From: an uncultured Gemmatimonadota bacterium
Lineage (GTDB): Bacteria > Gemmatimonadota > Gemmatimonadetes > Gemmatimonadales > Gemmatimonadaceae
Assembly (NCBI GenBank): GCA_903894655.1
Contig: CAITQY010000372.1
Location: 1 to 9,893 of the forward strand
DNA: 9,893 bases
Direction of reading: 5' to 3'
Shown here: positions 7,726 to 9,893 of the stretch, piece by piece
How the letters are laid out: each line of letters opens with the position of its first letter
How positions within the stretch are numbered: position 1 is the first letter of the stretch
Notes under the pieces: model-generated
What the model was told of the DNA's origin: nothing
What the model saw: only the letters and a program-made list of their open reading frames with translations
Database searches by the model: none
Program-made: the position numbers and the translations under genes

Positions 7726-7753
7726 ATCCTAACCGTGGGGACGCCGCTGTCAA
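7726..7753 (-). promoter_or_regulatory. sigma70-like promoter for the ptsN-like gene
   Basis: On the minus strand a perfect TTGACA (7753-7748) is followed after 16 bases by TAGGAT (7731-7726), which matches four of six -10 positions. Only 8 bases separate the -10 box from the ATG, so transcription would start about at the first codon, giving a leaderless or near-leaderless mRNA. A start two to four bases upstream would leave no Shine-Dalgarno. Confidence 0.6.
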
Positions 7754-7762
7754 AGCTCTGCG

Positions 7763-7791
7763 TTGCTCGACCGATGGGGCCGCACTAACTT
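7763..7791 (+). promoter_or_regulatory. weak candidate promoter for dus
   Basis: TTGCTC (7763-7768) and TAACTT (7786-7791) are separated by 17 bases. Each matches its consensus hexamer only partly (three to four positions). The -10 candidate ends 7 bases before ATG 7799, and no purine-rich Shine-Dalgarno lies before that ATG, so a leaderless dus transcript would fit. The -35 box is back to back with that of the ptsN-like gene, with nine bases between. Weak matching keeps the confidence low. Confidence 0.3.
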
Positions 7792-7798
7792 CAACTGT

Positions 7799-8848
7799 AT
7801 GTCCCGTAAGTTGTTTCCGTTCCGTGTGCCCCATTCGGTGCCACTTTATCTCGCGCCGATGGCTGGCGTGTCGGAATCTCCCTTCCGACGGCTGTGCCAT
7901 GCGCACGGTGCGGACGTGGTCGTCACCGAGTTCCTGTCGGCCGAGGGTATCCGGCGGGAAAACGAAGCGACGATCAGCAAACTGCGGTTCTCACCTGATG
8001 AGCACCCGATCGGCGTTCAGATTTTCGGGGCCGACCCCGCCGCGATGGCCGATGCGGCCGCCTTGGTCACGGACCTGTTCATGCCGGACTTCGTCGACAT
8101 CAATTTCGGCTGTCCGGTAAAGAAGGTCGTGCGCCGGAACGGTGGGTCAGGATGTCTGCGCGATCTGGACTTGGTGCAGGAGATCATCCGAGCCGTGTCG
8201 AAGGCCACCTCGTTGCCGGTGACGTGCAAGATTCGGAGTGGCTGGAGCGAGGAGATGCGAGATCCGGTGGGAATCGCCTTGCGTTGTCAGGACGCGGGCG
8301 CTCGCGTGCTCGCCTTGCACGCCCGTACCAGGACGCAGATGTACACGGGCCAGGCCAATTGGGATGAAATCGCTAAGGTGGCCGAGGCGCTCGACATTCC
8401 GGTGCTCGGCAACGGCGACATCAAAACGGCGGCCGACGCCAAGCGCATGCTCGACCATACCCGGGCTGACGGCATCATGCTCGGTCGCGGTTCATACGGG
8501 CAGCCGTGGGTGTTCAAGCAAGCGCGCGCCCTGTTCGACGGCCAGCCGATGCCCGAGACGCCGGGTGTGCACGAGCGCTTCGCGATCGCGCTGGATCACG
8601 CTCGGCTGGTGCAGGGCTACGAGGTCGACGCCATCGGCGCGGCCCTCGAGTTCCGGAAGCACCTGGGTTGGTACGTGAAGGGCCTCCCAAATTCGGCCGA
8701 CCTGCGGAAGCTGTTGCACCAGGTGCGCGACTTCAGCGAAGTTGAGGAAATCTTCTCGAATTACCTGCTGCACTACGAGGAGTACCGGGCACAGCGGCTC
8801 GCCGCCAGTGACCCGGATGTCTCGGATCTGACCTGCGAGATCGCCTGA
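7799..8848 (+). CDS. dusB: tRNA-dihydrouridine synthase, DusB/NifR3 type
   Basis: FMN- and NADPH-dependent enzyme that reduces specific uridines in the tRNA D-loop to dihydrouridine. It has 349 aa from ATG 7799. Barrel motifs in order: APMAGVSESPFRRLC (19-33), the FMN-binding start; VQIFG (73-77); the catalytic cysteine C105 in DINFGCPVKKVV; K144 in CKIRSGW; H174 in LHARTRTQMYTGQ; the phosphate-binding GNGDI (204-208); and MLGRGSYGQPW (227-237). A short helical C-terminal domain (about 250-335) binds tRNA in this family. CPVKKVV and the YTGQANW segment place it nearer DusB than DusA or DusC. The stretch after the active site, RRNGGSGCL, differs slightly from the usual GAGAALL form. An upstream in-frame TTG at 7763 would add 12 residues that look unlike family N-termini, so ATG 7799 is preferred even though it lacks a Shine-Dalgarno. 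No fis gene follows, unlike in enterobacteria; ssrA comes next. Confidence 0.94.
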   Translation: MSRKLFPFRVPHSVPLYLAPMAGVSESPFRRLCHAHGADVVVTEFLSAEGIRRENEATISKLRFSPDEHPIGVQIFGADPAAMADAAALVTDLFMPDFVDINFGCPVKKVVRRNGGSGCLRDLDLVQEIIRAVSKATSLPVTCKIRSGWSEEMRDPVGIALRCQDAGARVLALHARTRTQMYTGQANWDEIAKVAEALDIPVLGNGDIKTAADAKRMLDHTRADGIMLGRGSYGQPWVFKQARALFDGQPMPETPGVHERFAIALDHARLVQGYEVDAIGAALEFRKHLGWYVKGLPNSADLRKLLHQVRDFSEVEEIFSNYLLHYEEYRAQRLAASDPDVSDLTCEIA

Positions 8849-8870
8849 TCTCGGCTGGTCCCGGGGCGGG

Positions 8871-8903
8871 TAGGGAGTTGCGGGAACCGCCCGTGCTCCC
8901 CTA
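8871..8903 (+). terminator. hairpin after dus, upstream of ssrA
   Basis: TAGGGAG (8871-8877) pairs with CTCCCCTA (8896-8903) with one bulged C, and inside it CGGG (8881-8884) pairs with CCCG (8890-8893) around a 5-base loop, with G-U pairs joining the two parts. It begins 22 bases past the dus stop. There is no U-tract, so it may be a weak terminator or a structure in the ssrA leader/promoter region. I could not find a good -35/-10 pair for ssrA in 8849-8932; TAGGGT at 8914-8919 is the only -10-like hexamer at a sensible distance. Confidence 0.4.
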
Positions 8904-8932
8904 GTGTACGGTGTAGGGTAGGACCGTTAGCC

Positions 8933-9286
8933 GGGGGTGACTGGCTTCGACGGGGTTGGTGAAGCTCTGGTTGCGTGCCCAGGTCCTCGAGCACCTGGTA
9001 AAACACTCGGGAAAATTCCAATCGCGAACAATAACCTCGCGCTCGCCGCCTAACCTTCGGGTTACCGGCAGTGCTCACAAGGCAGCCCGCCCGGGGCGGC
9101 ATGTGAGTATCGAAAATCTGGGCTAGTCCGACGTCACGCCTGCGGGCGTTGGGCAAAACTTTAGCAGGCTTGTCTGGACGTGGGCTTTCTGTTGGCCAGC
9201 GGACAGAGACCTCAATCAACAGAATACGCACGTAGACGCTGGGGTCGATTCAGTCTCGGACAGGGGTTCGATTCCCCTCACCTCCA
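8933..9286 (+). ncRNA. ssrA: transfer-messenger RNA (tmRNA)
   Basis: Rescues ribosomes stalled on mRNAs without stop codons, acting with SmpB as both tRNA-Ala-like acceptor and mRNA for a degradation tag. The 5' end GGGGGTGACTGGCTTCGACG is the family signature. The acceptor stem pairs GGGGGTG (8933-8939) with CACCTCC (9279-9285), with a G-U at the third pair that is the alanyl-tRNA synthetase identity feature, and discriminator A9286. The T arm is AGGGG/CCCCT (9262-9266/9274-9278) around TTCGATT. Pseudoknot 1 is visible: CCAGGT (8979-8984) pairs with ACCTGG (8993-8998), and its loop CTCGAG (8986-8991) pairs with CTCGGG (9006-9011). The tag frame starts at GCG 9024. Length is 354 nt, one-piece type. 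The terminal CCA is not encoded (the next bases are CTT), so it must be added after processing. A strong terminator follows at once. Confidence 0.97.
9024..9053 (+). other. tmRNA tag-peptide reading frame
   Basis: Resume codon GCG at 9024 followed by eight more codons gives A-N-N-N-L-A-L-A-A and then TAA at 9051-9053. The ALAA ending is the ClpXP/ClpAP degron expected of SsrA tags and fixes the frame. The stop codon is the 5' side of a small hairpin, TAACC/GGTTA closed by a C(TTCG)G tetraloop (9051-9064), in the place of tmRNA helix 5. The tag is nine residues, one shorter than the Escherichia coli ANDENYALAA, and carries no charged residue. Confidence 0.9.
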
Positions 9287-9291
9287 CTTGG

Positions 9292-9327
9292 GCGCCTCAC
9301 CGCAATCGCGGTGGGGCGCTTTAGTTT
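9292..9327 (+). terminator. intrinsic terminator of ssrA
   Basis: GCGCCTCACCGC (9292-9303) and GCGGTGGGGCGC (9308-9319) form a 12-bp stem with one G-U pair and a 4-base AATC loop, followed directly by TTTAGTTT. It starts 5 bases past the tmRNA discriminator base. It is the only hairpin in the window directly followed by a U-rich tract of this quality, so ssrA transcription should end here. Confidence 0.92.
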
Positions 9328-9450
9328 CTCCCATCGTCGGGGCCGTCCTCGAGCGCCCAATGGCCGGAGGGAACAGAAGCACCGAGATTCGTCATTTCGG
9401 CTCGCTTCGGTTCCCACCCACCATAGACTCCGGGTCCCGCGCACCGTCAG

Positions 9451-9481
9451 CGCTGCCGTATCCGGAAAAGGAGACGGAGCG
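9451..9481. terminator. stem-loop 3' of purF, possible terminator
   Basis: CCGTATCC (9456-9463) pairs with GGAGACGG (9470-9477) with one mismatch around a GGAAAA loop, and CGCT/AGCG (9451-9454/9478-9481) extends the stem past a bulged G. It lies about 38 bases past the purF stop on the minus strand. A TTTT run (9484-9487) follows only on the plus strand, so it could also back up the ssrA terminator. Activity in either direction is uncertain. The rest of 9330-9518 holds nothing I can recognise. Confidence 0.4.
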
Positions 9482-9518
9482 GCTTTTCACTTCGACGCGC
9501 TTGGGTGCGGAACGATGG

Positions 9519-9893
9519 TCAGGCGATATCGAGGGGAAGACCGGCGGCGCCTCCGGCACGCAACAGCTCGGGCTCGCTCGGCGTCGCAGTCGGGTAGTTG
9601 CCAGAGAAGCAGGCATGGCAATAGCCATCGGGACCAGACGGCATGGCCGAGAGCATTCCATCGATGGAAAGGTACCCGAGCGAGTCCACGCCGAGGTGTC
9701 GGACGAGCTCGTCGTGCGTCATCTGTGCCGCGATCAACTCTTCACGACGCGGCGTGTCGATACCGTAATAGCACGGGCTGATGATCGGTGCACTCGAGAC
9801 CCGCATATGCACCTCGCGCGCGCCCGCCGCACGCACCAGCGACACGAGGCCGCGCGTAGTGGTGCCGCGGACGATCGAGTCGTCGACCATGAC
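9519..9893 (-). CDS. purF: amidophosphoribosyltransferase, C-terminal part (5' end outside the window)
   Basis: Catalyses the first committed step of purine synthesis, making phosphoribosylamine from PRPP and glutamine-derived ammonia. Only the last 124 codons are present; the frame is open to the window edge, so the N-terminal glutaminase domain and most of the phosphoribosyltransferase domain lie beyond it. The PRPP-binding loop VDDSIVRGTTTRG is at the visible start. SSAPIISPCYYGIDTP follows, then DSLGYLSIDGML and YCHACFSGNYPT. The Cys of SPCYYGID and the C-x2-C of YCHACF correspond to the 4Fe-4S cluster ligands of the Bacillus-type enzyme, absent from the Escherichia coli type, so this is probably the oxygen-sensitive Fe-S form; the fourth ligand would lie outside the window. 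The TGA stop is at 9521-9519. It converges with ssrA, and no other purine gene is adjacent in the visible part. Confidence 0.95.
   Translation of the reverse strand, partial: VMVDDSIVRGTTTRGLVSLVRAAGAREVHMRVSSAPIISPCYYGIDTPRREELIAAQMTHDELVRHLGVDSLGYLSIDGMLSAMPSGPDGYCHACFSGNYPTATPSEPELLRAGGAAGLPLDIA

Noticed and set aside
8773..9231. Minus-strand frame of 152 codons across the end of dus and the tmRNA
   Set aside because: It is antisense to the dus C-terminus and the structured ssrA RNA. The RNA features explain the sequence better than a protein.
9250..9444. Small minus-strand frame containing GGEGNRTPVRD
   Set aside because: That peptide is the well-known false translation of the tRNA-like 3' end of tmRNA on the opposite strand.
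9262..9518. Possible integration (att) site at the tmRNA 3' end
   Set aside because: ssrA is a common integration target, so I looked for a second copy of the T-arm/acceptor sequence downstream and for an integrase. Neither is present before purF.
9311..9781. Plus-strand frame of 156 codons from the terminator through the purF end
   Set aside because: It starts inside the terminator hairpin and runs antisense to purF. Its composition is Arg/Ser-rich and without motifs, and no ribosome binding site precedes it.

Overview
This is a GC-rich (by eye about 60-65%) bacterial chromosomal window made almost entirely of housekeeping genes. My best guess for the source is a Gemmatimonadota-like bacterium. 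That rests on gene style only: an archaeal/eukaryotic-type (type 3) prolyl-tRNA synthetase, an Fe-S-type PurF, many exported proteins ending their signal region in 'AQ', and high GC without mycolic/actinobacterial hallmarks. It is an inference that a database search could easily overturn.

Layout. Positions 1-7236 carry six plus-strand genes packed with gaps of a few bases or with stop/start overlaps, so they look like one transcription unit: the 3' part of proS (prolyl-tRNA synthetase), lysA (diaminopimelate decarboxylase), a small MJ0936/YfcE-type metallophosphoesterase, guaA (GMP synthase), a signal-peptide-bearing metal-dependent amidohydrolase, and a NorM-type MATE transporter. A perfect 10-bp inverted repeat covers the end of the transporter gene. 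Facing it on the minus strand is a PTS EIIA-Ntr (PtsN-like) gene (7265-7717). An 81-bp divergent spacer (7718-7798) separates this from a plus-strand dus gene (tRNA-dihydrouridine synthase, DusB/NifR3 type, 7799-8848). Next comes ssrA (tmRNA, 8933-9286), with a textbook intrinsic terminator, then a mostly empty 190-bp stretch holding one more hairpin, and finally the 3' end of purF on the minus strand (9519-9893).

How the genes relate. The theme is translation (proS, dus, ssrA) plus nucleotide and amino-acid biosynthesis (guaA, purF, lysA). The amidohydrolase-MATE pair at the end of the operon looks like an accessory exported-enzyme/exporter pair attached to it. I found no mobile element, CRISPR array, phage gene or defence system, and no convincing new multi-gene system. 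The items most worth a second look are: a metallophosphoesterase whose second-site His is replaced by Phe; a short, uncharged tmRNA tag (ANNNLALAA); a back-to-back promoter arrangement that may give leaderless ptsN and dus mRNAs; and the exported amidohydrolase joined to a NorM exporter.
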